NCBI RefSeq assembly: GCF_027594145.1
Contig: NZ_JAQFFK010000001.1
Coordinates: 496,001-560,000, forward strand
Length of the DNA stretch: 64,000 nt
Reading direction: 5' to 3'
Source of the DNA: Methanococcoides alaskense
Lineage (GTDB): Archaea; Halobacteriota; Methanosarcinia; Methanosarcinales; Methanosarcinaceae
This document shows positions 25,897-35,526 of this stretch, piece after piece (the first letter of the stretch is position 1; every line of letters starts with the position of its first letter). Both the position numbers and the translations under genes were made by a program. The notes beneath the pieces are model-generated. The model was given only the letters and a program-made list of their open reading frames with translations. It searched no databases and was not told the origin of the DNA.

Positions 25897-27828
25897 ATGA
25901 AATATAGCCTTGGTATTGATGCAGGAGGAACTTATACAGATGCCGTTCTTATCAACGATGGGGATGGAAGCGTAATCGGAGCCACAAAAGCACGTACGAC
26001 CTATCCGGACCTGCTTGTGGGGATACAGAATGCCCTTGACGGTGTCGATCAGGAAATATTGCAACAGGTAAAGCTCGTTTCAGTTTCCACTACTCTTGCA
26101 ACAAATACTATTCTTGAAAAAACGGGGTATCCCGTAGGTCTGATACTTGTGGGCAATGCTGACATACCTAAAAATTCCGCCATAAAATATTCTATTTCAG
26201 TAGATGGCGGCCACAGTTCCGGCGGAAATGAGACTGCACCACTCGATATAGATTCAGTAAAGGAGTTCGTTGAAAGTGTAAAGGCAAAGGTCTCAGCTTT
26301 TGCAGTATCCTCATATTTCAGTGTAAGGAATCCGGAACATGAGCTAAAAGTGAAAGAGGTCATCACAGAGCTTACCGGAATGCCTGCTATTTGCGGATAT
26401 GAGCTTTCCCAATCACTGGGCGCTTATGACAGGGGAATCACTGCATTCCTGAATGCACAGTTACTTCCTATCACTAACCAGTTCATGAACACCGTTGTCT
26501 CGGAAATAGAACGTCGTGGCATCGATGCCAAGATTATGATGCTAAAATGTGACGGGTCCATTGTAGGGATGTCTGAAGCTCTCAAACATCCTATTGAGTC
26601 GATTTTCACTGGACCTGCAGCAAGTCTTCTTGGTGCTGCTTACCTTTCGAAGGAACCAAGCTGTGTTGTCATAGATGTGGGTGGTACCAGTACCGATGTT
26701 TCATTGATCGTTGACGGATTGCCACAGATATCCGATACAGGTGCTGTTGTCGGTGGATGGCAGACGAAGGTCGAAGCTATAAAAATGGAAACCTCGGCAA
26801 TGGGGGGGGACAGCCATGTCTGGGTACGTAACCATGTGATAAACATTGGACCAAGAAGGGTAGTTCCGTTGTGTGTAGCTGCTTCCAAGCATCCGAAGAT
26901 CATTAGTAAGCTAAAACAGGGGCAACCCGTTACGCGTAATCAGCTTGGTGAAAATCTCCAGCCTACTAAGTTCTTCATCAGGACGGAACAGAAGCCCATT
27001 GAGATCACACAAAGGGAAGAAGAACTTCTCAACAGGATCGGCGATGAGCCTGTTCATGTAGCCGACATATACTGGGAAAGCAGGATGATGCCTTCCCCTA
27101 TGCTCCTTGACAGCCTCATTCAGAAGAGGCTTATTCAGGCCATAGGATTCACTCCAACTGATGCACTGCATGTCCTTGGGGTCTATGATGAATGGAATAC
27201 TGAAGCAGCTATCCTGGGTGCTGAGCAGATGTGTATCTTCGCTGATATGGAAGTAAAAGATCTGTGTCTTGATGTCAAGAAGAAGGTTGCAAAGAACATG
27301 GCTCTGAATCTGCTTTCCTACTTGATGGAAAACGTAGCTCCTGCTGAAATTGAAAAAGGTCTTGACGGTGATTATCTTGCAGGCTTCAAGACAGATGTGC
27401 CTGTGGTGTTGCTTGGTGGCCCTGTTCGTGCATATACTGAAGATATCAGGAAGTTCGTTGATGCGAATATCCTTCTGCCTGAGTATGCAGAGGTCGGTAA
27501 TGCTGTGGGTGCGCTTGCAGGAAAAGGTGTGAAGCGGATCGAGATACTCATCAGGGTCACCTTTGGTGAATCAAAATATAATCTGAAACCTACTTCTATA
27601 AGCGTATTTTCACCACAGGGCAAGCATGAAATGAAAAATTACGAGGAAGCTGTCCAATTTGCGGAAAAGCTTGGTAATGATATTGTCATGAAGTACATGA
27701 AAGATGCCCAGCTTGATGATGGGGAAATAAAGATCGAGGTCAGCAAGAGAGAGATAAATCCGATGAACACTGGCATACCTCTGGAAACAAGATATGCATT
27801 CTTGGGCATTGCTGACCTTAAAAGATAA
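25897..27828 (+). CDS. HyuA-like hydantoinase/oxoprolinase family protein 2
   Basis: A 643-residue paralogue of the preceding gene, alignable over the whole length with well over half of the residues identical by eye. The same ATPase motifs are kept: LGIDAGGTYTDAV, VSTTLATNTILEK, CVVIDVGGTSTDVSLI and AMGGDSHVWV, then PTKFFIRT and TPTDALHVLG. No HyuB partner follows. ATG 25897 has GAGG about ten bases upstream. The pair looks like a tandem duplication old enough for divergence while both remain intact, suggesting a heteromer or two related substrates. Confidence 0.85.
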   Translation: MKYSLGIDAGGTYTDAVLINDGDGSVIGATKARTTYPDLLVGIQNALDGVDQEILQQVKLVSVSTTLATNTILEKTGYPVGLILVGNADIPKNSAIKYSISVDGGHSSGGNETAPLDIDSVKEFVESVKAKVSAFAVSSYFSVRNPEHELKVKEVITELTGMPAICGYELSQSLGAYDRGITAFLNAQLLPITNQFMNTVVSEIERRGIDAKIMMLKCDGSIVGMSEALKHPIESIFTGPAASLLGAAYLSKEPSCVVIDVGGTSTDVSLIVDGLPQISDTGAVVGGWQTKVEAIKMETSAMGGDSHVWVRNHVINIGPRRVVPLCVAASKHPKIISKLKQGQPVTRNQLGENLQPTKFFIRTEQKPIEITQREEELLNRIGDEPVHVADIYWESRMMPSPMLLDSLIQKRLIQAIGFTPTDALHVLGVYDEWNTEAAILGAEQMCIFADMEVKDLCLDVKKKVAKNMALNLLSYLMENVAPAEIEKGLDGDYLAGFKTDVPVVLLGGPVRAYTEDIRKFVDANILLPEYAEVGNAVGALAGKGVKRIEILIRVTFGESKYNLKPTSISVFSPQGKHEMKNYEEAVQFAEKLGNDIVMKYMKDAQLDDGEIKIEVSKREINPMNTGIPLETRYAFLGIADLKR

Positions 27829-27876
27829 GTCAATTCTTAAATATCAAATTCCCATATATACTATCGGGAATTTGAT

Positions 27877-28740
27877 ATGACATTTACAGGACAAGCTTAT
27901 GCACTAGGTGCTGGGACGGTCATAAACGCCATCGCTACCTGGAAAGGGGCGGCCTTTGGAGTTGACCTGAAAACATTTGCTGATGTTGAACTGACAAAAG
28001 AGAGTTCTTCTTTTATTGGTACTATTGAAGGTGTGCCTCAGGGGGACACTACGCTTATTGAAAGGTCCATGGAGCTTGTTCTTGAGCACTTTGGTATTGA
28101 AATGGGCGGAACCGTTGTTACAAGAAGTGAGGTGCCCCTTGCAAGCGGTTTGAAAAGCAGCAGTGCTGCTGCCAATGCTACTATTCTGGCTACACTGGAT
28201 GCTCTTGGTGAAACCCTTGAACCACTGGATGCAGTTAATATGGGTGTCAGGGCCGCAAAGGATGCCGGTGTTACTATCACCGGAGCTTTTGATGATGCCT
28301 GTGCTTCCTTCTTTGGTGGGATCGTTGTGACGGACAACCGGAAGAACGAGCTGGTCAAACGCACTGAAAAGGAGATGGATGTGGTTATCTTTGCACCGGA
28401 CAGGCAGTCCTTCAGTTCACAGACGAATGTGCATAATTCTGAACTGCTGGCTCCCTGGGTAGATATGGCATACGATCTCGCACTTGAAGGGGAGTATGAA
28501 AAGGCCATGACGCTTAACGGTTTCCTATATTGCGGTGCTCTTGGTTTTAGTACTGATATCATGATGGAAGCATTGAAATGTGGAGTTAAGGGGGTCAGTT
28601 TATCAGGTACTGGTCCTGCATATTCTGCTCTTGTTGACCGGAAGATGGCAGACACTCTGACGAAAGTTTGGGGTGATCTTGGAACGAGCGGAAAAGTGAT
28701 AAATACCAAGATTAATAATGATGGATTAACTAAACCTTAA
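27877..28740 (+). CDS. aroK: Archaeal shikimate kinase (GHMP family)
   Basis: It phosphorylates shikimate at the 3-hydroxyl in aromatic amino-acid synthesis. This is the GHMP-kinase type used by archaea, unrelated to the bacterial enzyme. Of 287 residues, the N-terminus FTGQAYALGAGTVINAIATWKGAA is typical, the ATP loop is PLASGLKSSSAAANA (about residues 87-101), and the C-terminal GHMP motif is VSLSGTGPAYSALV. It is followed by chorismate mutase after 15 bases, so two aromatic-pathway genes form one unit. Confidence 0.93.
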   Translation: MTFTGQAYALGAGTVINAIATWKGAAFGVDLKTFADVELTKESSSFIGTIEGVPQGDTTLIERSMELVLEHFGIEMGGTVVTRSEVPLASGLKSSSAAANATILATLDALGETLEPLDAVNMGVRAAKDAGVTITGAFDDACASFFGGIVVTDNRKNELVKRTEKEMDVVIFAPDRQSFSSQTNVHNSELLAPWVDMAYDLALEGEYEKAMTLNGFLYCGALGFSTDIMMEALKCGVKGVSLSGTGPAYSALVDRKMADTLTKVWGDLGTSGKVINTKINNDGLTKP

Positions 28741-28755
28741 TTTGCAGTGGAAACC

Positions 28756-29043
28756 ATGACCGCAATAGAAGAAGTCCGCAATAGGATCGAACAGATCGAC
28801 TACGAGATCATAAAACTTATTGAAGAGCGTATCGGTTGTGCGACTGATGTTCTTGATATAAAAAAGAAAGAGCATATGTCCATCAATGATGGTACGCAGA
28901 ACCATGTGGTACTCGACAGAGCCACAAATGCAGCAACCGAAAGGAACCTTGATTCAGGCGCAGTGAAAGAGATCTTCGAGATCCTTATAAGAATGAGCAT
29001 TGAGCACCAACATGAACTTAGTGGGGAAGGTAATCTTCCCTGA
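28756..29043 (+). CDS. aroQ: Chorismate mutase (AroQ type)
   Basis: A 95-residue all-helical enzyme that rearranges chorismate to prephenate. It opens [24 protein letters not shown] with the conserved arginine and aspartate of helix 1; the second conserved stretch is [11 protein letters not shown], and helix 3 contains [16 protein letters not shown] with the expected glutamate region. ATG 28756 has GTGG six bases before it; GTG 28747 would overlap that site. Close coupling with shikimate kinase supports the assignment. Confidence 0.88.
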   Translation: MTAIEEVRNRIEQIDYEIIKLIEERIGCATDVLDIKKKEHMSINDGTQNHVVLDRATNAATERNLDSGAVKEIFEILIRMSIEHQHELSGEGNLP

Positions 29044-29054
29044 AGGAGGTAAAA

Positions 29055-29444
29055 ATGGTAGATATTTCAATATTAATGGGGTCTGAATCAGATCACGCAA
29101 TAGCAACCCGAGTCACGAGTGTCCTTGAAGGTACCGACTACTCCTTTGACGTAGAAGTTATCTCAGCACACCGTGACCCTGAAAAACTTGAAGAATACAT
29201 TGCTAAGAGCGATGCCAACGTCTTCATTGCGATCGCAGGTCTTTCTGCAGCACTTCCTGGTGTCATTGCCTCTAAGACCATGAAACCTGTTATTGGTGTG
29301 CCTGTTAGTGCAAAACTTGGTGGACTTGATGCACTTCTATCCATAGTTCAGATGCCACCTGGAGTTCCTGTCGCAAGCGTAGGTATCGATAATGGTGCCA
29401 ATGCTGCAAAACTTGCCATAAGAATACTTGATCTTCTTAAATGA
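29055..29444 (+). CDS. purE: Phosphoribosylaminoimidazole carboxylase PurE
   Basis: A step of purine synthesis, carboxylating or rearranging carboxyaminoimidazole ribotide. In 129 residues it has [11 protein letters not shown] at the start, [14 protein letters not shown] for the substrate carboxylate, and [14 protein letters not shown] with [18 protein letters not shown]. The class (mutase or direct carboxylase) is not certain; the [10 protein letters not shown] loop is unlike the AGGAAHLPG of the bacterial mutase. GGAGG is well placed. It ends the aroK-aroQ-purE run; a hairpin with T-rich tail follows. Confidence 0.92.
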   Translation: MVDISILMGSESDHAIATRVTSVLEGTDYSFDVEVISAHRDPEKLEEYIAKSDANVFIAIAGLSAALPGVIASKTMKPVIGVPVSAKLGGLDALLSIVQMPPGVPVASVGIDNGANAAKLAIRILDLLK

Positions 29445-29917
29445 AAAAGAACGTGGCGGAAGATGGAACTACCTTTTTCCATCCATTTCGACCTGACTTT
29501 TTTCTTTATGGGGGGTTGAGTTTTTCGAGACTCTCTCGCTATGGCCCTATTACTTTTTTCAAGAATTCAATCTGAGATATTTTGCTTAACAAAACATTGG
29601 ACACATAAATATCGATGCCTATCTTTTAACGATACTGGCTAAAAATAATCACAACATACTGCTCTATTTCTATCTTCTTTTATCTATCCTCTATCAACAA
29701 ATTTCCTATGCAATTCCAATATGTATTGTTTCATTAATATATATGTTTAAAATAATGAATAGCATGTATCGGGTAGCCAAAAAGAGTTAAATATATTTAG
29801 TTGAATGCCTCTACTATAGTATTAAATAAAATAGTCTAGTAGTATTCTCTAAAATATCACTCTCTATCATAATTCATGTAAAGACTTCATATCATACTGT
29901 TTAAATGTGAGTAAACC
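29445..29917 (+). terminator. purE terminator and lonB upstream region
   Basis: GATGGAA (29462-29468) pairs with TTCCATC (29477-29483) and T-rich sequence is reached by 29498-29507, a plausible terminator for purE. The rest is AT-rich with no gene. A symmetric TATA box, TTAAATATATTTA, is at 29787-29799; if used, lonB would have a leader of about 95 bases. CTACTA and TAGTAG near 29811-29845 could form a weak hairpin in that leader. Confidence 0.5.
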
Positions 29918-31831
29918 ATGGAAGACGAAATGACTGCTACGGAAGAAACCGAACTTTTCGGTGATGATTTTAACACTACAAGTTCAATAGATGTACCTGA
30001 ACTTATGATCGATCAGGTCATCGGGCAGGAGCATGCTGTCGAAGTTGTGAAAAAGGCAGCCAGCCAGAGACGTCATGTCATGATGATAGGTACTCCGGGT
30101 ACCGGAAAATCAATGCTTGCAAAAGCAATGGCTGAACTTTTACCAAAGGAAGAGCTTGAAGATATAATGACATACCCCAACCTGGAGGATAACAACAACC
30201 CAAAGATAAGGGAAGTGCCTGCTGGAAAGGGAAGGGAGATCGTCCTGGCCCACAAGATGGAGGCTCGCAAAAAGGCTCAGTCACGTAACATGATGATGAT
30301 GTTCCTTGTATTGGGTATTGTCATGTACTCTTTCTACGTAGGGCAGTTACTTTGGGGCATCATCGCTGCGATCATGATACTTATGCTGACGCGCCAGTTC
30401 ATGCCAAAAGAAGAGCTCATGATACCAAAGCTCATTGTTTCCAATTATCAGAAAGAGCAGGCTCCATACATCGATGCGACCGGAACACACGCAGGTGCAC
30501 TCCTCGGTGATGTAAGGCACGATCCATTCCAGTCAGGTGGTCTTGAAACACCTGCACACGACAGGGTCGAGAGCGGTGATATTCACAAATCGCATAAGGG
30601 AGTTCTCTTCATTGATGAGATCAATACCCTTAGACTTGAATCCCAGCAGAGCCTTCTAACAGCATTACAGGAGAATGAGTATGCTATCACCGGGCAGTCA
30701 GAACGCAGTTCAGGTGCTTTGGTAAAGACCGAACCTGTGCCATGTGATTTTATCATGGTGGCAGCAGGTAATCTTGATGCAGTGGAGAAAATGCATCCTG
30801 CACTTCGCTCACGTATAAAGGGATACGGATATGAGGTATTCATGCGTGATTCCATGGAAGATACACTTGAGAACCGTAAGTCACTCGTTCGTTTCGTGGC
30901 ACAGGAGGTCGTACGTGATGGCCACATCCCGCCATTCGATAAGGGTGCAGTTAAAGAGGTTATCAGAGAATCGAGAAGAAGGGCAGGCAGGAAAGGTCAT
31001 CTTACTCTGAAGTTCCGTGACCTTGGTGGTCTTGTAAGGGTCGCTGGAGACATTGCTCATTCCGAGAATGCAGAGATCACTACTGCAACACATGTTCTCG
31101 CAGCAAAGAAGATAGCACGTTCCATCGAACAGCAGCTTGCAGACAGTTATCTCGAAAGGCGTAAGGATTACCAGCTTTTTGACAAGCTGGGCGCTGCTGT
31201 TGGACGGGTCAATGGTCTTGCTGTCATGGGTGGTGATTCTGGTATCGTCCTTCCGATCATGGCTGAAGTGACGCCGACGCAATCTTCCGCCGGAGGTCAT
31301 GTGATAGCAACAGGTATGTTGAAGGATATTGCAAAGGAAGCTGTCCAGAACGTTTCAGCTGTTATCAAGAAAGTGACCGGTGAGGATATTTCCAATCATG
31401 ATATCCACATACAGTTCATAGGCACATATGAAGGTGTGGAGGGTGACAGTGCATCGATATCTATCGCAACCGCCGTTATATCTGCACTGGAGAATATTCC
31501 TATCGACCAGACCGTTGCTATGACAGGTTCACTATCTGTAAGAGGCGATGTACTCCCTATCGGTGGGGCTACCTACAAGATAGAGGCAGCAGCTCAAGCA
31601 GGTATCAAGAAAGTGATCATACCTAAGTCCAATGAAGCGGATGTCCTTATCGAGGATTACTATAAGGATAAGGTCGAGATAATCCCAGTTACAACAATAG
31701 CGGAAGTTATCGAACACAGTCTTGTGGGAGAGGATAAGGCCGGTATTGTTGAAAAGCTCAAGAACATGAGCGACAAAAAGATCGATCTTGCAGCAAGGAG
31801 CAAGAATATCGCAGGTAGTGACGATGTCTGA
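29918..31831 (+). CDS. lonB: Archaeal Lon protease (LonB type)
   Basis: The membrane-anchored ATP-dependent protease of archaea, degrading misfolded and regulatory proteins. Of 637 residues: Walker A GTPGTGKSM (58-66), two membrane segments inserted in the AAA domain at about 125-163 (MMFLVLGIVMYSFYVG and WGIIAAIMILML), Walker B GVLFIDEI, and the protease domain with EGDSASISIATA (nucleophilic serine) and GGATYKIEAAAQAG (catalytic lysine). The stop overlaps the start of tldD by eight bases, so proteolysis genes lonB-tldD-pmbA form one operon. Confidence 0.96.
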   Translation: MEDEMTATEETELFGDDFNTTSSIDVPELMIDQVIGQEHAVEVVKKAASQRRHVMMIGTPGTGKSMLAKAMAELLPKEELEDIMTYPNLEDNNNPKIREVPAGKGREIVLAHKMEARKKAQSRNMMMMFLVLGIVMYSFYVGQLLWGIIAAIMILMLTRQFMPKEELMIPKLIVSNYQKEQAPYIDATGTHAGALLGDVRHDPFQSGGLETPAHDRVESGDIHKSHKGVLFIDEINTLRLESQQSLLTALQENEYAITGQSERSSGALVKTEPVPCDFIMVAAGNLDAVEKMHPALRSRIKGYGYEVFMRDSMEDTLENRKSLVRFVAQEVVRDGHIPPFDKGAVKEVIRESRRRAGRKGHLTLKFRDLGGLVRVAGDIAHSENAEITTATHVLAAKKIARSIEQQLADSYLERRKDYQLFDKLGAAVGRVNGLAVMGGDSGIVLPIMAEVTPTQSSAGGHVIATGMLKDIAKEAVQNVSAVIKKVTGEDISNHDIHIQFIGTYEGVEGDSASISIATAVISALENIPIDQTVAMTGSLSVRGDVLPIGGATYKIEAAAQAGIKKVIIPKSNEADVLIEDYYKDKVEIIPVTTIAEVIEHSLVGEDKAGIVEKLKNMSDKKIDLAARSKNIAGSDDV

Positions 31832-33155
31832 AGTTGGGTTTTACGATGTCAGAATGATCGATGCAACATCCACATCGATCGTCCTTGACAATGGCAATAT
31901 CGAGGAAATATCGGTCAATTACAGCAAAGGTTGTGGTGCTCGTGCTTTATGTGGTGGGTCATGGGGCTTTACCACTGCAGAAGGTGAGTTCGACCTTAAA
32001 GCGGCAATCGATTCCGCTTCAGAGCTTGCAGCACAAATGAATAGTATCTCTCCAAAGGATGAAGTAAAGCTTAAGCCCGTGGAAAAGCCTGTTATAAAGA
32101 ACATCCCTACTGCAAAGATCGATCCTGCAGATGTTCCTATTGAGGAAAAGGTACAGTTATTGAAGGATATTGAAGACCATGCAAAGATGGATGGTGTCAG
32201 CAGTACTTCAGCAGTTTATTCCGAAGCTTCCGTAAAAGTTCATTATATCAGTTCCGAAGGGATCGATTGCGAATACAGTCTTATCAGAACCGGTTTTGCA
32301 ATAAGCGCTGTTGCTACTGAGAATGGTTCATATCAGGTTGGAAGGGAAAGCCGCTTTGGAGTATGTGGTTTTGAACTTTTTGAAAAGAACGATGCTCTTG
32401 CACTTGCAAGATCTGCCGGTGAGACCGCAGTTGAGCTACTTGGAGCAGAACAGGCAAAGGGAGGCACATTACCGGTCATACTTGACCCCGAACTTGCAGG
32501 CGTATTTGCACATGAGGCAGTAGGCCATGCATCAGAGGCAGACCTCGTGCTTGAAGGAAGTTCCATTCTCGCAGACCGTTTGGGAGAACAGATAGCATCT
32601 CCTTTGGTCAATATCATTGATGATCCTACATTACATGAATATGGATACTATCCCTTTGATTCCGAAGGTGTCATGTCTTCAAAGACCACGATAATAAAGG
32701 ATGGAGTACTCAATTCATATTTGCATTCAAGGGAGACCGCACAGGTCCTTGGTGGAACTCCGGGAAACAGTAGAGCACAGGGTTATTCTGAACCGGTTGT
32801 TAGAATGAGCAATACTTATATTGATAATGGCGATTCGAATTTTGATGAAATGCTTGAAGAGATTGGAAATGGAATGTACCTGACAGGCTCTAGAGGCGGT
32901 CAGGTGAATACTGGGGAGGGTATCTTCCAGTTCAACGCTGAGAAAGGCTATCTTATTGAGAATGGGGAAGTTACAAGATTGCTCCGTGATGTCTCTCTTT
33001 CAGGCAAGACACTTGAGATATTGAACAATGTTACATTAGTAGGTAATGATCTCAAGATGCACTCTGGAAGGTGTGGGAAAAGCGGTCAGCTTGCGCCGGT
33101 ATCGGATGGTTCGCCTCATATATCTATCTCAAAGGCATTGGTAGGGGGAGTCTGA
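31824..33155 (+). CDS. tldD: Metalloprotease TldD
   Basis: Subunit of the TldD/TldE (PmbA) zinc protease that trims small peptides. The HExxxH zinc motif is in FAHEAVGHASEADL near residue 230, which marks the active subunit. It then has GYYPFDSEGV and a C-terminal LRDVSLSGKTLEILNNV. I start at ATG 31824, inside the end of lonB, with AGGTAG upstream, giving 443 residues; the open frame from 31788 is an overlap artefact. Partner pmbA follows after one base. Confidence 0.93.
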   Translation: MSEVGFYDVRMIDATSTSIVLDNGNIEEISVNYSKGCGARALCGGSWGFTTAEGEFDLKAAIDSASELAAQMNSISPKDEVKLKPVEKPVIKNIPTAKIDPADVPIEEKVQLLKDIEDHAKMDGVSSTSAVYSEASVKVHYISSEGIDCEYSLIRTGFAISAVATENGSYQVGRESRFGVCGFELFEKNDALALARSAGETAVELLGAEQAKGGTLPVILDPELAGVFAHEAVGHASEADLVLEGSSILADRLGEQIASPLVNIIDDPTLHEYGYYPFDSEGVMSSKTTIIKDGVLNSYLHSRETAQVLGGTPGNSRAQGYSEPVVRMSNTYIDNGDSNFDEMLEEIGNGMYLTGSRGGQVNTGEGIFQFNAEKGYLIENGEVTRLLRDVSLSGKTLEILNNVTLVGNDLKMHSGRCGKSGQLAPVSDGSPHISISKALVGGV

Positions 33156-33156
33156 T

Positions 33157-34467
33157 ATGTTCGAACATGCACAGAAAGCTATTGAGCTTGCTGAAAAACT
33201 GGGTGCTGATGAAGCAGAAGTATATATTTCCTATAATCACTCTATTTCTGCAGATATAAGGAAGACCATTATTGAATCGGCAAAAGAGAATGTCAGCCAG
33301 GGTATTGGTATACGTTCGATAATCAACGGTGCGGTTGGTTTTGCAAGTACGAACAACGTAAGCCGTATCGAGGATATAGTAAATATCTCCGTTTCTTCTG
33401 CAAAAGTGAGGGACAGTGATCCTGAATGGACATCACTCCCATCAAACGCGAAATATCCTGAGGTATCAGGTACATACGATAAAAGAATAAGTGAGATCGG
33501 ACTGGATGATTGTATAGGCCTTACAGGAAAGATGATCGAAGGTGCACTATCAGTACCTGATGTTAATACTACCTCTGGAAGCTTTTCAACATCGTGCAAC
33601 AAGCACCTCATTATGAATACAAATGGTGTGGAGATCGTTGATGAAGGTACGGGCGTTTCTGGTTTTGTGGATGTCATCACTACTAAAGGAGATATCTCAA
33701 CAGCTTATGATTTTGAAGTTTCGAGATCACTTGATATCGATGTTTTTGGCATAGGCGCAAGTGCTTCAAGTCTTGCCATCAGGTCACAGAACGGTATTTC
33801 CATAGAGCCGAAGAAGACGAATGTCATTCTGCATCCGTTTGCGTTCTCCGATATTTTCGAGAACACATTCGAACCATCCATAGATGCGGATAATATGCAA
33901 AAAGAACGCTCTTCACTAATAGGCAAGAAAGGAGAGACCATTGCTACACCGGATCTGAACATTATTGATGATGGATTGCTTGAGGGTGGAATTGATACCT
34001 CCATATCCGATGAAGAAGGAACACCATCTCAGAGGACCCCGATAATTGAAAATGGTATTTTTAAGTCGTTCCTCTATGATAATTATACAGCAGGAAAAGA
34101 TAATACCTCCAGCACAGGGAACGGGATGAGGCATTCTTATGTATCGACTCCTTCAGTGGGTCCCAGAAACCTTCTCGTGGAATATCCTTCCAGTGATGTG
34201 ATCGCAGATACAGATGAAGGTGTATTCATCAATACGGTCATCGGAGCACATACGGCAAATGCGATCTCGGGAGATTTCTCGGTCGAGGCCCGAAATGCAT
34301 TTACGATCAAGGATGGGCAGCTTGATAAGCCTATAAAGTCCCTGATGTTATCAGGCAATATATTCGAGATGCTGAACAAGATCACAGGTGCAGGAAGTGA
34401 TGTCCGTAAAGTGGGAGGTACTGTGGTACCGTCTTTGAGAATCGCGGAAATGAGCATTGTAGGTTGA
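33157..34467 (+). CDS. pmbA: TldE/PmbA metalloprotease subunit
   Basis: The 436-residue partner of TldD. It has the family fold but no HExxxH, as expected for the non-zinc subunit. Recognisable are the N-terminal AEKLGADEAEVYIS, GIGIRSIINGAVGFASTN, and the C-terminal GDFSVEARNAFTIKDGQ with IKSLMLSGNIFEML. One base separates it from tldD. The heterodimer degrades unfolded peptides and, in bacteria, matures ribosomal peptides; which is relevant here is unknown. Confidence 0.92.
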   Translation: MFEHAQKAIELAEKLGADEAEVYISYNHSISADIRKTIIESAKENVSQGIGIRSIINGAVGFASTNNVSRIEDIVNISVSSAKVRDSDPEWTSLPSNAKYPEVSGTYDKRISEIGLDDCIGLTGKMIEGALSVPDVNTTSGSFSTSCNKHLIMNTNGVEIVDEGTGVSGFVDVITTKGDISTAYDFEVSRSLDIDVFGIGASASSLAIRSQNGISIEPKKTNVILHPFAFSDIFENTFEPSIDADNMQKERSSLIGKKGETIATPDLNIIDDGLLEGGIDTSISDEEGTPSQRTPIIENGIFKSFLYDNYTAGKDNTSSTGNGMRHSYVSTPSVGPRNLLVEYPSSDVIADTDEGVFINTVIGAHTANAISGDFSVEARNAFTIKDGQLDKPIKSLMLSGNIFEMLNKITGAGSDVRKVGGTVVPSLRIAEMSIVG

Positions 34468-34593
34468 AATATATGTTGATCACAGAAGTGTGCTTAAATA
34501 CTATAGTAATCATTATATATTCATCATTACAATAATGAAATGATAACTTAAATTTTAGTTACCCGGTAATCGATATAGTTTGGTAGGGATGAT

Positions 34594-34635
34594 ATGACCA
34601 ATATTGAAGATAACGAGCAAATGTTCTGCTCCTAA
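34594..34635 (+). other. Possible 13-codon upstream reading frame
   Basis: ATG 34594 opens a 13-codon frame, MTNIEDNEQMFCS, with GGTAGGG close upstream. Its TAA touches the GGTGG ribosome site of the REC-PAS gene, ten bases before that start. It could be a translated leader that reopens the ribosome site, or chance. The surrounding 34468-34644 holds only promoter-like sequence. Confidence 0.25.
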
Positions 34636-34644
34636 GGTGGTAAT

Positions 34645-35466
34645 ATGGCTGAGAATGACAGAATAAGAATACTCGTAGTCGACGATGAACCTGATAATGT
34701 CGAATTGCTTACTGCATATCTATCGTATGACTACGATATAGTTCCATCATACAGTGGGAACGAAGCTCTTCAAATACTGGAAAATTCCGATCAAGTCTAT
34801 CCTGACCTTGTTTTGATGGATATCATGCTAAAAGATGGTATGGATGGAGTGGAAGCTGCTAACCAGATTCATCTCAAATATGACCTCCCTGTAGTCTATA
34901 TCACGGCTTATGCCGATGATAATATTATGCAAAGGGCAAAGTTAACAGAGCCTTTTGGATATATACTCAAACCATTCGAGGAAAGCGAACTCCGCACGAA
35001 CATAGAAATTGCACTTTATAAGCATAAGATGGAAAGTAAGCTTAAGGAAAGCCAGAAATGGCTCACTGCAATTTTGAACAATACTGGCGATGCTATGATC
35101 GCAACTGACAAAGATGGTTTGATAAAATTCATCAATCCCTTTGCAGAAGCACTTCTCGGTAGGAAACAGATCGATGCCCTTGGTATGCCGCTGAATAATG
35201 TTTTTTGTGTCGAAAGTGAGGAAACCGGAGTTATTGTAGCTGATCCTGTGGAGAAAGTGATCCGCGAAGGTATGTTCTATGGACTTGCAAACGATACGCT
35301 TCTCGTTACAAAAGATAATACCAGAGTTCCTGTTGATATCATTGGTTCTCCGATAAAAGGCGAGAATGAAAATGTTATGGGAATACTGATAACTTTCTGT
35401 GATATCTCTGATCGAAAACGCATTGAGAATCTTATTTATTCAAAAGCATCAGAGTCTGGTTTTTAA
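34645..35466 (+). CDS. Response regulator with PAS domain
   Basis: A 273-residue two-component protein: receiver domain at about 7-125 with acidic pair DDE (13-15), phospho-acceptor Asp59 in LVLMDIML and the lysine in YILKPFEESE, then a PAS domain at about 140-260 (WLTAILNNTGDAMIATDKDG...FINPFAEALLG...VMGILITFCDISDRK). It stops just after the PAS domain, where a kinase or output domain often follows in methanogens; the C-terminal NLIYSKASESGF is short. So it may act through protein contacts, or be a shortened kinase. GGTGG precedes ATG. A hairpin terminator follows. Confidence 0.85.
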   Translation: MAENDRIRILVVDDEPDNVELLTAYLSYDYDIVPSYSGNEALQILENSDQVYPDLVLMDIMLKDGMDGVEAANQIHLKYDLPVVYITAYADDNIMQRAKLTEPFGYILKPFEESELRTNIEIALYKHKMESKLKESQKWLTAILNNTGDAMIATDKDGLIKFINPFAEALLGRKQIDALGMPLNNVFCVESEETGVIVADPVEKVIREGMFYGLANDTLLVTKDNTRVPVDIIGSPIKGENENVMGILITFCDISDRKRIENLIYSKASESGF

Positions 35467-35486
35467 TTTTAGTTATAAGATATGCC

Positions 35487-35508
35487 AAAAGGGATCCATA
35501 TCCCTTTT
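35487..35508. terminator. Bidirectional hairpin terminator
   Basis: AAAAGGGAT (35487-35495) pairs perfectly with ATCCCTTTT (35500-35508) around CCAT. It is followed by TATTTTT on the plus strand and reads as T-rich on the minus strand too, so it can end both the REC-PAS gene and the convergent subtilase gene. Confidence 0.75.
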
Positions 35509-35526
35509 TATTTTTCGGCAATTTTA

